This document shows positions 1 to 9,585 of a stretch of 39,964 bases of DNA, in pieces. The stretch covers positions 1-39,964 of the forward strand of contig NZ_FMWO01000100.1 of NCBI RefSeq assembly GCF_900103035.1, in the 5' to 3' direction. The translations under genes were made by a program, and so were the position numbers. Source of the DNA: Nitrosomonas mobilis (GTDB lineage Bacteria; Pseudomonadota; Gammaproteobacteria; Burkholderiales; Nitrosomonadaceae). Position 1 is the first letter of the stretch, and each line of letters begins with the position of its first letter. A model generated the notes under the pieces. That model was not told the origin of the DNA and did no database searches. It saw nothing but the letters and a program-made list of their open reading frames with translations.

Positions 1-2
1 AA

Positions 3-122
3 AAAAACTTGACTAAGGATGAGAAGGTGACTACGCTTTCAGGTGTATCTGGCGTGAAAGATGTAACTTTGCCGGAACAAAAGCAGAAACAAAAGGTCAC
101 AAACAGAGCAAAGACCGCATGA
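3..122 (+). CDS. C-terminal end of an unidentified protein (partial)
   Basis: The frame is open from the first bases of the window to a TGA at 120-122 and encodes about 39 residues, rich in Lys, Gln, Thr and Val and ending in NRAKTA. The start lies outside the window. I do not recognise a family. The reading frame looks protein-like (SGVSGVKDVTLPEQ), and a hairpin with a T-run follows the stop, as expected after a real gene. With so few residues it could still be chance. Confidence 0.4.
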   Translation, partial: KNLTKDEKVTTLSGVSGVKDVTLPEQKQKQKVTNRAKTA

Positions 123-147
123 AAATTGTGGTTTTTGTGGTGAAAGG

Positions 148-179
148 TGATGAAATGTAACAAGGTCATCACGATTTTT
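148..179 (+). terminator. Possible intrinsic terminator upstream of amoC
   Basis: GTGATGA (148-154) pairs with TCATCAC (166-172) around an 11-nt loop and is followed by GATTTTTA. It sits between the end of the upstream reading frame and amoC, so it would insulate amo transcription from upstream reading. The stem is short, so it is a moderate candidate. Confidence 0.45.
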
Positions 180-200
180 AACAAAAATGTTGTTAGATAG

Positions 201-1028
<828 letters not shown>

Positions 1029-1099
1029 TCTGGTAAATTTCTGTGCTGTGGTAGGGTGATTGATGTCACGGTACCAGGAAAAGTATGAGGAAAAAATGA

Positions 1100-1131
1100 C
1101 CAGCTGGTTTCAAGGGATTGAGGCCAGCTGG
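1100..1131 (+). repeat. Inverted repeat in the amoC-amoA spacer
   Basis: The 8-bp palindrome CCAGCTGG occurs at 1100-1107 and again at 1124-1131, so the two copies can pair as a stem around a 16-nt loop. There is no T-run, so it is not a classical terminator. It may stabilise the 3' end of amoC mRNA or attenuate readthrough into amoAB. That role is inferred from position only. Confidence 0.45.
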
Positions 1132-1173
1132 ACACGGGAGTGGTACTTTATTGATATAGATAGAGGGATCGTC

Positions 1174-2131
<958 letters not shown>

Positions 2132-2132
<1 letters not shown>

Positions 2133-3394
2133 TGAATATCAAAAAACTATACAAGCATAGCGTAATGGGGCTTTACGGTGCGGCCTATGCGGTAGCTGCA
2201 CTGACCATGACTGTGGCACTCGACGTCTCAACAGTAGCGGCACATGGTGAGCGTTCACAAGAGCCATTCCTGAGGATGCGTACGGTGCAATGGTACGATG
2301 TCAAATGGAGTCCGGAAACCGTCAAGGTAAATGAGCATGCGAGAATAGAAGGTAAATTTCATTTGGCTGCAGACTGGCCACGGGCTGCTTCCAAACCGGA
2401 GCGTGCATTTCTGAACGTAGGTAGCCCGAGTCCAGTTTTTGTTCGGCTTAGCACCAAACTTAATGGGCACCCATGGTTCATTTCTGGACCGTTGCAAATT
2501 GGACGTGACTATGAGTTCGAAGTTAATCTGAGAGCACGTATTCCTGGTCGCCATCATGTCCATTCCATGTTGAATGTAGAAGGAGCGGGCCCAATTGCTG
2601 GACCAGGTGCATGGATGAACATCACGGGAAGTTGGGATGATTTTACCAATCCACTCAAATTGCTGACGGGTGAAACCATTGATTCGGAAACATTCAACCA
2701 TACCAACGGCCTCTTCTGGCACGTATTATGGATATCATTGGGTGTTTTCTGGATTGGTGTATTTACTATTCGTCCTATGTTCCTCCCGCGTAGCCGGGTA
2801 TTGCTGGCATATGGTGATGACCTGTTGCGTGATCCGGTGGATACCAAGATTGCATGGGTGATGGTCGTGGTGACGCTAGGTTTGGTATGGGGTGGTTATC
2901 GCTACACGGAAAACAAACACCCCTACACTGTGCCGATTCAAGCGGGCGAATCCAAGGTTGCGCCATTACCGGTAGCGCCTAATCCGGTTGCCATTACTAT
3001 AACGGATGCCAACTATGACGTACCAGGTCGTGCGTTGCGCGTTTCAATGGAAGTAACCAACAACGGCGATAGCGCGATTGAGTTCGGTGAATTCACCACA
3101 GCAGGTATCCGTTTTATTAACTCTGTTGGACGTAAAACACTGGATCCAAATTATCCACGTGAATTAACGGCGATTGGATTGTCATTTGATGACGAAACAC
3201 CGATTCAGCCAGGTGAAACCAGAGAAATGAAAATGGAAGCCAAAGATGCACTATGGGAAATTCAGCGCCTGATGGCACTGTTGGGTGACCCGGAAAGCCG
3301 ATTTGGTGGACTGTTGATGGCTTGGGATGAAGAAGGAAATCGGCATATCACCAGTATTGCTGGTCCTGTAATTCCGGTCTTCACCAAACTCTAA
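2132..3394 (+). CDS. amoB: Ammonia monooxygenase subunit B
   Basis: The 420-residue AmoB is the subunit with large periplasmic cupredoxin-like domains, a hydrophobic hairpin in the middle and a second cupredoxin domain at the C-terminus. An N-terminal membrane/signal segment (about residues 13-36) ends at AAHGERSQ. The His after it corresponds to the mature N-terminal His of PmoB, which binds copper with two later His residues; here the HHVH near residue 140 fits. Two central hydrophobic stretches (about 195-215 and 240-255) flank the loop ending in [13 protein letters not shown]. The start overlaps the amoA stop, and AGAGGA lies just upstream. Length and order match the family. A strong terminator follows at 3423. 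Confidence 0.97.
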
Positions 3395-3422
3395 GCAACA
3401 CTAGAGTTAAGTTAATTGCCAC

Positions 3423-3469
3423 AAACCGGTACATCGCTGTCGTTAGGCAGGAGGTGTACCGGTTTTTTT
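3423..3469 (+). terminator. Intrinsic terminator after amoB
   Basis: AAACCGGTACA at 3423-3433 pairs perfectly with TGTACCGGTTT at 3455-3465, and the stem runs into a seven-T tract. It would end most amoCAB transcripts, leaving amoE-amoD to be expressed from readthrough or from a promoter in 3470-3600. Confidence 0.9.
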
Positions 3470-3614
3470 ATTAAAAAAACAAAGAACGAAATACCCTAAA
3501 ATCTGTCAAAGGTACTGTTGTATCCATGAAATGGCAGTTAAGTATGGGTGTGGCGATCAAACAGATTGAGAGAGATTCGCCATAAATAAATTAAAAGTTT
3601 GGGGAGGGTTGACC

Positions 3615-4190
3615 ATGGTGAGGCGATCAATACAAACAGTTTTAGTGTGTTGTGGACTGATTGGTGCTGTTAGCGCAAGTAATGTACAGGCACATGGAGC
3701 GGTACCATTGGAAGAAGACGTCTGTGTTCGTCAAATTGGTGAAAATATGGTGCATCTGAGTGCGTATCAACCGCAGCATGATCAGACGGGACAATATTGC
3801 ACAGAAATACCGATCGCGGGGGAGACGTATCTGGTGATAGATCTGATTGATCCGGCACTAAGAAATATGCCGGTTAGCCTGAAAGTTTATCGCGGAGCGA
3901 CTCCGGAAGGTGAGACGATTGCCCAAGTGAATGCGGATTATTATCCAAATGGTGTGATTAACGGTTTGGAAAGACTGGATCAGGGGTTATATTCATTGTT
4001 GGTAACTGCAGAAGGAGTGCCACCTTTGAATTACCACTACCAGTTACGAGTGGAGATGGTGGATTACGCAAAAATGGCGCGTCAGGCGGTTGGGCCGGCG
4101 ATAGTACTATTAGTGTTGTCCTGGCTTATCTTTAAACTGGTACAGTCCGGACGAATCAGCAAATGGTTCCGTACCCGTAAAAATAGATAA
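3615..4190 (+). CDS. amoE: amo-cluster periplasmic/membrane protein AmoE
   Basis: This is the gene long called orf4 downstream of amoB in beta-proteobacterial ammonia oxidisers. Its function is not established; a role in monooxygenase assembly or copper delivery is usually inferred from linkage. The 191-residue product has a signal peptide (VLVCCGLIGAVSASNVQAHG), so AHG would be the mature N-terminus. The body has two cysteines (DVCVRQ and QYCTEIP) that are also placed similarly in AmoD. One C-terminal membrane helix (about residues 150-170) precedes a basic tail. I prefer ATG 3615 over the in-frame TTG at 3609, because GGGGAGGG at 3601-3608 is then properly spaced. AmoE and AmoD look like diverged paralogues: same length, architecture, Cys spacing and YPNG motif. 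Confidence 0.85.
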   Translation: MVRRSIQTVLVCCGLIGAVSASNVQAHGAVPLEEDVCVRQIGENMVHLSAYQPQHDQTGQYCTEIPIAGETYLVIDLIDPALRNMPVSLKVYRGATPEGETIAQVNADYYPNGVINGLERLDQGLYSLLVTAEGVPPLNYHYQLRVEMVDYAKMARQAVGPAIVLLVLSWLIFKLVQSGRISKWFRTRKNR

Positions 4191-4262
4191 TAGATGAAAA
4201 TCCATGTTTATCATGCGTGATTAGATATACAATTGTAAAATTTGAACAAGGGGAAATTGATA

Positions 4263-4844
4263 ATGACGGGAATCTGGATAAAAAGTAAATTTCAATGGTT
4301 GGTAACAATATTGATCGGAGTGACTTGCTCTATGCAGGTACATGCGCATGGCGGACTGTCTTTAGCAGAAGATATGTGTAAACTGACAGTCGGTCCTTAC
4401 ACTATGCACTTTACCGGATACCAGCCAGAGAGTTCTCAAGAGCAAGAGTTTTGTGAAGATATTCCAAACGTTGGTCGTACGATTGTTGCACTGGATTACA
4501 TAGACGAGGATTTGCGGCCAATGTCTACCGAAGTGCGCATTATTCGTGACACAGGGTCGGAAGAGAATCTGGATGAAATTACAATATTCCGCTTAGAGCC
4601 AAAAATTTATCCGAATGGATCGGTTACATTCGAGCACAACTTTCCGTCAGAAGGAAGTTTTGTTGGATTAGTAACAGTTCGTCATGATGACACCGAGTAT
4701 GTGTCACGCTTTCCATTCGCAGTTGGAACTGGTGGCAATTCTAATTTGCCGATGATACTTGGGTTACTGGTAGTTGTGGCCGCAGCCGGATTCTTCTTTC
4801 TGAGAAAAAATAAGTCCAAGGATAGTAATCAGCAGGCAGCTTGA
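4263..4844 (+). CDS. amoD: amo-cluster periplasmic/membrane protein AmoD
   Basis: Paralogue of the preceding gene, known as orf5/amoD in Nitrosomonas; related PmoD proteins accompany methane monooxygenase and have been linked to copper. The 193-residue product has a signal peptide ending MQVHAHGGLS. Its ectodomain contains EDMCKL and EFCEDIP cysteines, the FTGYQPES and YPNG motifs shared with AmoE, a C-terminal transmembrane segment (MILGLLVVVAAAGFFFL) and a Lys-rich tail. ATG 4263 is chosen over TTG 4242 because AAGGGGAA at 4248-4255 gives a proper ribosome-binding site. The histidine immediately after the signal peptide could bind copper, which is inference. Exact biochemical function is unknown. 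Confidence 0.85.
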   Translation: MTGIWIKSKFQWLVTILIGVTCSMQVHAHGGLSLAEDMCKLTVGPYTMHFTGYQPESSQEQEFCEDIPNVGRTIVALDYIDEDLRPMSTEVRIIRDTGSEENLDEITIFRLEPKIYPNGSVTFEHNFPSEGSFVGLVTVRHDDTEYVSRFPFAVGTGGNSNLPMILGLLVVVAAAGFFFLRKNKSKDSNQQAA

Positions 4845-4884
4845 TTGGCTCAGTTTGTTGAATATTTTATAGGATGGATCAAGT

Positions 4885-5334
4885 ATGAAAATGAATCAGT
4901 TAATGATGTTAAAGAATGCATATGGACTATTTTCGAGTAAGGGTTTGCTATCAACTCGTTTATTAAATACGTTGCTGTTTAGCTTGTTATTGGTAATATT
5001 TACCACCTGCTCTGATAATGTTTTCGCTCACGCATCACTTGTCAAGGCTGAACCTGCGCGTCGCGCAGCGCTTTCAGTACCCCCCAAACAAATACGTCTT
5101 TGGTTTAATGAGGAAATTGAAGCCGAGTACGCATCTATGACTGTTTTGAATGCAGAAAAAAAATCTGTAACTGAGAAAAAACCATTGATCCATCCTGATG
5201 ACCCAAAATCAATTTATTTGGAACTGCCGGAACTTTCTCCGGGGAAATACACTGTTAAATTTCGTGTGTTGTCCGTAGATGGTCATGTGGTAGATTCGGA
5301 TTACATGTTTGGAATAAAAAAGAAATCAAAATAA
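4885..5334 (+). CDS. copC: Copper resistance protein CopC
   Basis: Small periplasmic copper-binding protein of the CopC/YcnJ family, 149 residues. The leader is long (about 47 residues; hydrophobic core LLNTLLFSLLLVIFTTC) and ends at VFAHASLVKAEPARRA, where the His following Ala is the expected N-terminal Cu(II) ligand. The beta-barrel contains the family features IRLWFNEEIE, SPGKYTVKFRVLSVDGHVV and a terminal DYMFGIKKKSK. The conserved DGH supplies another copper ligand in characterised CopC proteins. GGATGGATCAAG lies just upstream of the ATG. Its 3' third is duplicated immediately downstream. It lies directly upstream of copD, as in other amo superclusters, and probably supplies or buffers periplasmic copper for the monooxygenase. 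Confidence 0.9.
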   Translation: MKMNQLMMLKNAYGLFSSKGLLSTRLLNTLLFSLLLVIFTTCSDNVFAHASLVKAEPARRAALSVPPKQIRLWFNEEIEAEYASMTVLNAEKKSVTEKKPLIHPDDPKSIYLELPELSPGKYTVKFRVLSVDGHVVDSDYMFGIKKKSK

Positions 5335-5507
5335 AAGCCGTAACCGAGAAAAAACCATTGATTCATCTTGATGATCCAAGATCAAATTATTTGGAACTGC
5401 CGGAACTTTCTCCGGGTAAATACACCGTTAAATTTCGTGTGTTGTCCATAGATGGTCATGTGGTAGATTCGGATTATATATTTGGAATAAAGAAGAAATC
5501 AAATTAA
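5335..5507 (+). pseudogene. Decayed tandem copy of the copC 3' end
   Basis: The 173 bases after the copC stop repeat the last 173 bases of copC with an exact offset of 173 and no gaps. The copy still reads through (frame of 5340) as VTEKKPLIHLDDPRSNYLEL to SNY-type and GHVVDSDYIFGIKKKSN before TAA at 5505. It has no start codon or signal peptide and is out of frame with copC. Many differences are synonymous third-position changes, with a few replacements (P to L, I to N, V to I, M to I). The most likely origin is a tandem duplication, or a full copC duplicate reduced by deletion. Confidence 0.85.
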
Positions 5508-5522
5508 TGGAGAGACGCGAGA

Positions 5523-7649
5523 GTGCTTGATTTTTTTGCGGCAACTGCGCGCTGGACGCAACTCGTTGCTAATTTGGTATTGTTAGGGAGTTGTTTTTTT
5601 CTTGCTTATGCGGGGCGGTCTGCCGCGCTGTATGAAAGCCCCTGGGTCAGGCGTTTAGAGCGTGTTTTTCCATGGCTGGCAGGGTTGATCTTGGCTGGCC
5701 TTGTGGGAATACTGGCGATAACAACAGCAGAGGCTACAGGCGTAGATGCGAATGTTTTGTCACCAAGTGCGTGGCTGGGCGTTATTGTCCAAACCAAAAT
5801 GGGGCATATGTGGGTGGCGCGCGCTGTGTTTGCCTCCATTTTATTTGCACTGATTGTATTTTTACTTCAAAAAAATCCGAGAAAATGCTGGCATTACTAT
5901 TCATGTGCTGTGGCAGCAGCTTTTCCGCTGATCGCGGGCGCGCTTGTTAGTCACTCTGCTGCAGAAGAAGACTATTTCACTTATGTTTCACTCTACGCAA
6001 TACATATTCTGCTGGCGGGTATTTGGCTGGGTGCGCTGCCAGCATTTTTACTGATCATTTTTGATAAGCGGTCAATAGATAGTCAAAACGATATTCTTGG
6101 CTTGAATATAAGCAGTCTGAGGCGGTTTTCTGGGCTGGCATTACCAGTGATGCTGGCGGTTGTGTTAACAGGCATTATTATTGCTGATCGGATGATTGAG
6201 GAGGATTACCATGCTTTGGTGTCAAGTGCATATGGATGGCTGCTAAATACCAAAATTGCACTATTGGTGATTATCTTGATGATTGCTTATCAGGCCCGAT
6301 CTAGATGGCTGCCCTTATTTGAGAAGCTGGTTAAAGTCGATATGCCACATAATGCTGAATCAACGTCGGGTTTGAATCACTTCCAGCGGCTGTTCTCAGA
6401 TAATGCTCAGAATAAGAAGCCAGATAATGGCTCAAGCGATGCAGCTGTAGGAGTAGCAAAACTGCAGAAATGGATTCGAATAGAGTTTATCCTGGCATTG
6501 TTTCTGGTCTTGTTTGCCACGATGTTGTCTAATACGGTGCCTGCTAAGCATGAGATGGTGGAATACTGGCCGTACCCATTTAGATTTTCTATAGACGCAA
6601 CATGGGAAAACCCGGTTGTTCAAAGTTATTTCTGGAGTGGCATGGCGGTATTAGCCATAGGAATAGCCTCGATCTGGTTAGGGATTAAAAATAACTGGCA
6701 AGTTAGAAAAAGATATGCAGTGTCAGCGACCCTAATAATTACCGCGTTATTGATTATTCTGCCTCAGTTCGCCGTTAAGGCTTATCCGGAAACTTATCAG
6801 AGCACGCCAGTTCCATTTGATACAATTTCAATTTCTAATGGAAGTACCTTTTTTGCCGAAAATTGTACCAGTTGCCATGGTCCTCAAGGAGCGGGAAATG
6901 GTGTTTTGGCTAAAACATTTTCCCCACCACCAGCGGATTTACTGACAGAAGCGCATACTGCTAGGCACACTGCCGGCGATTTTTTTCACTGGCTAACTTA
7001 TGGAATAGCAGAGACCGGTATGCCTAGTTTCGCTGCTAATCTATCAGAAGAAGATCGTTGGGATACGGTTAATTACTTGCATGCCATGTCAAGAGGTTAC
7101 CAGGCCAGGCTGCTAAATTCTTCTATAGTGCCTGGTAGGCCATCCATAGGCCCTCCTATGTTTCAATTTACGACGGTTGATGGTAAGACAGGTATTCTGA
7201 AAGACTATCGACAACGCAGTAATGTGATGTTAGTTTTATTCAGCTGGCCTGATTCTTCTGTTAGATTGAAAGAATTAGCCGAAATGACTGACAGGCTCAG
7301 AATGCTTAATACGGAAATTCTGGCAATTCCGATGGATGAGTTCAGCAAAAGCATTTTGGAAGATGTTGCTGCGGAGCTTCCTTTTCCAGTAGTGTTAGAT
7401 GGTTGGTATGAAATCAAGAATAGTTACATCCTTTTCAGAAGAACACTTACCCATCCAGACATTATGGGTGAGGGGGTCATACCTGATCATATGGAGTTTC
7501 TAATTGACCGTTTTGGATATTTACGCGCAAGATGGATTCCGTCAATTGATAGTGCTGGCTGGGATGATTCAAATTTACTAGCTAAGGAACTTGCTCGGCT
7601 TAACCAGGAGGGTGAGATATTACCTCCTCCTAGCGATCACGTGCACTGA
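5523..7649 (+). CDS. copD: CopD-family membrane protein fused to cytochrome c and thioredoxin-fold domains
   Basis: A 708-residue protein in three parts. Residues about 1-415 form a CopD copper-transport membrane domain with many hydrophobic helices, including SHSAAEE and HILLAGIWLGALP. Residues about 435-525 form a class I cytochrome c domain with heme motif CTSCH (448-452) and a likely axial Met500 in TGMPSF. Residues about 545-690 resemble a thioredoxin/redoxin-like fold (PPMFQFTTVDGKTG, VMLVLFSW, FPVVLDG), but no CxxC is present there, so disulfide chemistry is unlikely. The C-terminus is His-containing (PPPSDHVH). The start is GTG 5523 with GGAGAG at 5509-5514. It sits directly after copC and its remnant. 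Copper import coupled to a periplasmic redox module is a reasonable inference. Confidence 0.85.
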   Translation: MLDFFAATARWTQLVANLVLLGSCFFLAYAGRSAALYESPWVRRLERVFPWLAGLILAGLVGILAITTAEATGVDANVLSPSAWLGVIVQTKMGHMWVARAVFASILFALIVFLLQKNPRKCWHYYSCAVAAAFPLIAGALVSHSAAEEDYFTYVSLYAIHILLAGIWLGALPAFLLIIFDKRSIDSQNDILGLNISSLRRFSGLALPVMLAVVLTGIIIADRMIEEDYHALVSSAYGWLLNTKIALLVIILMIAYQARSRWLPLFEKLVKVDMPHNAESTSGLNHFQRLFSDNAQNKKPDNGSSDAAVGVAKLQKWIRIEFILALFLVLFATMLSNTVPAKHEMVEYWPYPFRFSIDATWENPVVQSYFWSGMAVLAIGIASIWLGIKNNWQVRKRYAVSATLIITALLIILPQFAVKAYPETYQSTPVPFDTISISNGSTFFAENCTSCHGPQGAGNGVLAKTFSPPPADLLTEAHTARHTAGDFFHWLTYGIAETGMPSFAANLSEEDRWDTVNYLHAMSRGYQARLLNSSIVPGRPSIGPPMFQFTTVDGKTGILKDYRQRSNVMLVLFSWPDSSVRLKELAEMTDRLRMLNTEILAIPMDEFSKSILEDVAAELPFPVVLDGWYEIKNSYILFRRTLTHPDIMGEGVIPDHMEFLIDRFGYLRARWIPSIDSAGWDDSNLLAKELARLNQEGEILPPPSDHVH

Positions 7650-7713
7650 TTGGTCGATATACTAATTTATTTGCGACATCCTTTGTACTGCTTATAAGAA
7701 AGAGGTGAAAATA

Positions 7714-8232
7714 ATGAAAAAAATATTAAGTGACGTAACAGCTTTGCTTTTATTCTTTTTGAGCATAGCTCTATCCGGTTTCGTCTGGGCGCATAGTGAC
7801 GAGTACCTGGATACGATTGAAGCACCTCACGGAGGGCAGCTGCGCATGGCTGGCCCTTTTCATCTTGAATTAGTAGCAAAAGATGGTGAGTTGCAACTTT
7901 ATGTTACTGATCACATGGATAAAGAAATTTCGACCAAAGGTGGATCTGGAAAAGCTAATATTTTTAGTGAGAATGGAGAAAAAGTATCTGTCAATCTAAC
8001 TCCGTTTCTCAGCAACATGATGAAAGGACAAGGTAAATTTGAATTAACCCCAGAATCAGCAGTATCAGTTTTCGTGGTACTGGAAGGTTATGAGGCACAA
8101 GGCGCACGCTTTACACCACTGGCGCCCAAAGTGACCAGCGATGAGAATAGTAATGCGGGTGATCACCACCACCATCATCATCACGATGAAGATGAAAACC
8201 ATCGACATGATGATGATCTTGAAATTGAATAA
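7714..8232 (+). CDS. Exported protein with His/Asp-rich C-terminal tail
   Basis: This 172-residue protein begins with a signal peptide (about 27 residues, ending FVWAHSDEY). A compact domain of about 110 residues follows (APHGGQLRMAGPFHLELV, YVTDHMDKEIS), then a tail with seven consecutive His and alternating His, Asp and Glu. Such tails bind Cu, Ni or Zn, and the mature N-terminus again begins with His. A periplasmic metal-binding or copper-chaperone role fits its position after copC-copD, but this is inference and I cannot name the family. The PHGG motif followed by a beta-rich domain recalls metal-efflux accessory proteins. ATG 7714 is chosen over GTG 7705 because AAGAAAGAGG lies directly against the GTG. 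Confidence 0.75.
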   Translation: MKKILSDVTALLLFFLSIALSGFVWAHSDEYLDTIEAPHGGQLRMAGPFHLELVAKDGELQLYVTDHMDKEISTKGGSGKANIFSENGEKVSVNLTPFLSNMMKGQGKFELTPESAVSVFVVLEGYEAQGARFTPLAPKVTSDENSNAGDHHHHHHHDEDENHRHDDDLEIE

Positions 8233-8262
8233 ATTCACACATTACTACAAAGTATTTTTATG

Positions 8263-8297
8263 AAAAAGCCAGGAAACCAAAGTTCCTTGGCTTTTTA
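8263..8297 (+). terminator. Intrinsic terminator ending the amo/cop block
   Basis: AAAAAGCCAGGAA pairs with TTCCTTGGCTTTTT across an 8-nt loop, with one bulged base, and ends in a T-run. It lies 31 bases after the His-rich gene. The remaining bases to hrcA (8298-8527) show no further gene; the stretch is AT-rich and probably carries the hrcA promoter, which I could not pin down. Confidence 0.85.
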
Positions 8298-8527
8298 TGT
8301 GAATATCTTCAGTTGTCTAGCTTTCAAAAAGACTTGGTGTGAATAAGGAATGCTGCTGCAGATTGAAAATCAATATATCGGTAAGCTTTTTTTGAGCAGC
8401 TATTGAGATGATTTACGTGGAATTATTTTTGTTTTTTATTGCCTTCAATTATTATTCGCTTTTAAATCGATGCAAGATTTCATATAGCTCTTGTCAGCCG
8501 ATTTTACTAACTTATTAGAATACGATC

Positions 8528-9550
8528 ATGCTTAATGATCGCGCTAAAATTCTCCTTAAAACACTGGTTGAACGATACATCCATGAAGGACAGCCCTTGG
8601 GTTCGCGAGCCCTTGCGAAATTCTCGGGCTTAGATTTAAGTCCCGCTACAGTTCGTAATGTTATGACAGACCTTGAAGAAATGGGTTATGTCACCAGTCC
8701 ACATATCTCTGCGGGACGAACGCCGACCGCGCTTGGCTACCGTTTTTTTGTAGACAGTCTACTGGTAGTTAAATCTCTCAACAATTTGCAGATGACAATG
8801 CTTGAGAATAGGATGCATCCGGCCAATCCGGCTCGCTTGGTCAATGTTGCCTCCAACTTGTTATCGGAACTTACCCAGTTTGTTGGCGTGGTGATGGCGC
8901 CGAGAAGGTCTGGGGGGGCAGTGTTTCGCTACATCGAGTTTATGGCTCTAACCGAGAAACGTATCCTGCTGATTTTGGTTACACCTGATGGTGATGTGCA
9001 AAATCGTATCATTTTTACGGAAACGATTTATAATCAATCCGATCTGATAGAAGCTGGTAATTTTCTGAATCAGCATTATGCCGGTTGTACCCTTGAGGAA
9101 ATTCGTGCGCGACTGCAAGGAGAGCTAACGCAAATTCGACAGGATATTTCTCATCTGATGAATGCTGCTATTGATGTTGGTTGTGAGACTTTGCAGCCAG
9201 ATAACGAAGCCGTGGTAATTACTGGGGAGCATAAACTTTTTGATGTGAGCGATTTATCAGAAAATCTATCTAGTCTAAAAAAGCTGTTTGAATTGTTTGA
9301 ACGTAAATCCAAGTTACTGCAGTTGATGGAATTAAGTCGCCGGGCACAGGGTGTAAAAATCTTTATCGGCGGGGAGTCTGATTCGACAATACAGGAAGAA
9401 ATCAGCGTTGTGATGGCGCCTTACGAAATTGAAGGCGAGATTGTTGGCACGGTTGGTGTAATTGGTCCGCGTCGTATGGCTTACGAACAGGTAATACCAG
9501 TTGTTGATATTACTGCAAAGTTATTGTCGAGTAGCTTGTCTCAGCATTAA
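8528..9550 (+). CDS. hrcA: Heat-inducible transcription repressor HrcA
   Basis: Repressor of class I heat-shock genes that binds CIRCE operators and needs GroEL for activity. The 340-residue length is typical. An N-terminal winged helix (about 1-75; SPATVRNVMTDLEEMGYV followed by SPHISAGRTPTALGYRFFVD) is diagnostic. The central and C-terminal dimerisation regions include GRTP, the Asp-rich VVITGEHKLFDVSDLSENL and VGVIGPRRMAYEQVIPVVD near the end. I found no CIRCE palindrome in the bases just upstream, and dnaK/grpE are not adjacent. It is probably co-transcribed with hemH, 35 bases downstream. No strong Shine-Dalgarno is visible; the ATG is the only reasonable start before the conserved N-terminal helix. 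Confidence 0.95.
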   Translation: MLNDRAKILLKTLVERYIHEGQPLGSRALAKFSGLDLSPATVRNVMTDLEEMGYVTSPHISAGRTPTALGYRFFVDSLLVVKSLNNLQMTMLENRMHPANPARLVNVASNLLSELTQFVGVVMAPRRSGGAVFRYIEFMALTEKRILLILVTPDGDVQNRIIFTETIYNQSDLIEAGNFLNQHYAGCTLEEIRARLQGELTQIRQDISHLMNAAIDVGCETLQPDNEAVVITGEHKLFDVSDLSENLSSLKKLFELFERKSKLLQLMELSRRAQGVKIFIGGESDSTIQEEISVVMAPYEIEGEIVGTVGVIGPRRMAYEQVIPVVDITAKLLSSSLSQH

Positions 9551-9585
9551 CTCACTTTTTTATTTTTTGATTCAAAGTCTGAATA

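Noticed and set aside
8298..8527. CIRCE operator upstream of hrcA
   Set aside because: No TTAGCACTC-N9-GAGTGCTAA-like inverted repeat could be seen in this stretch.
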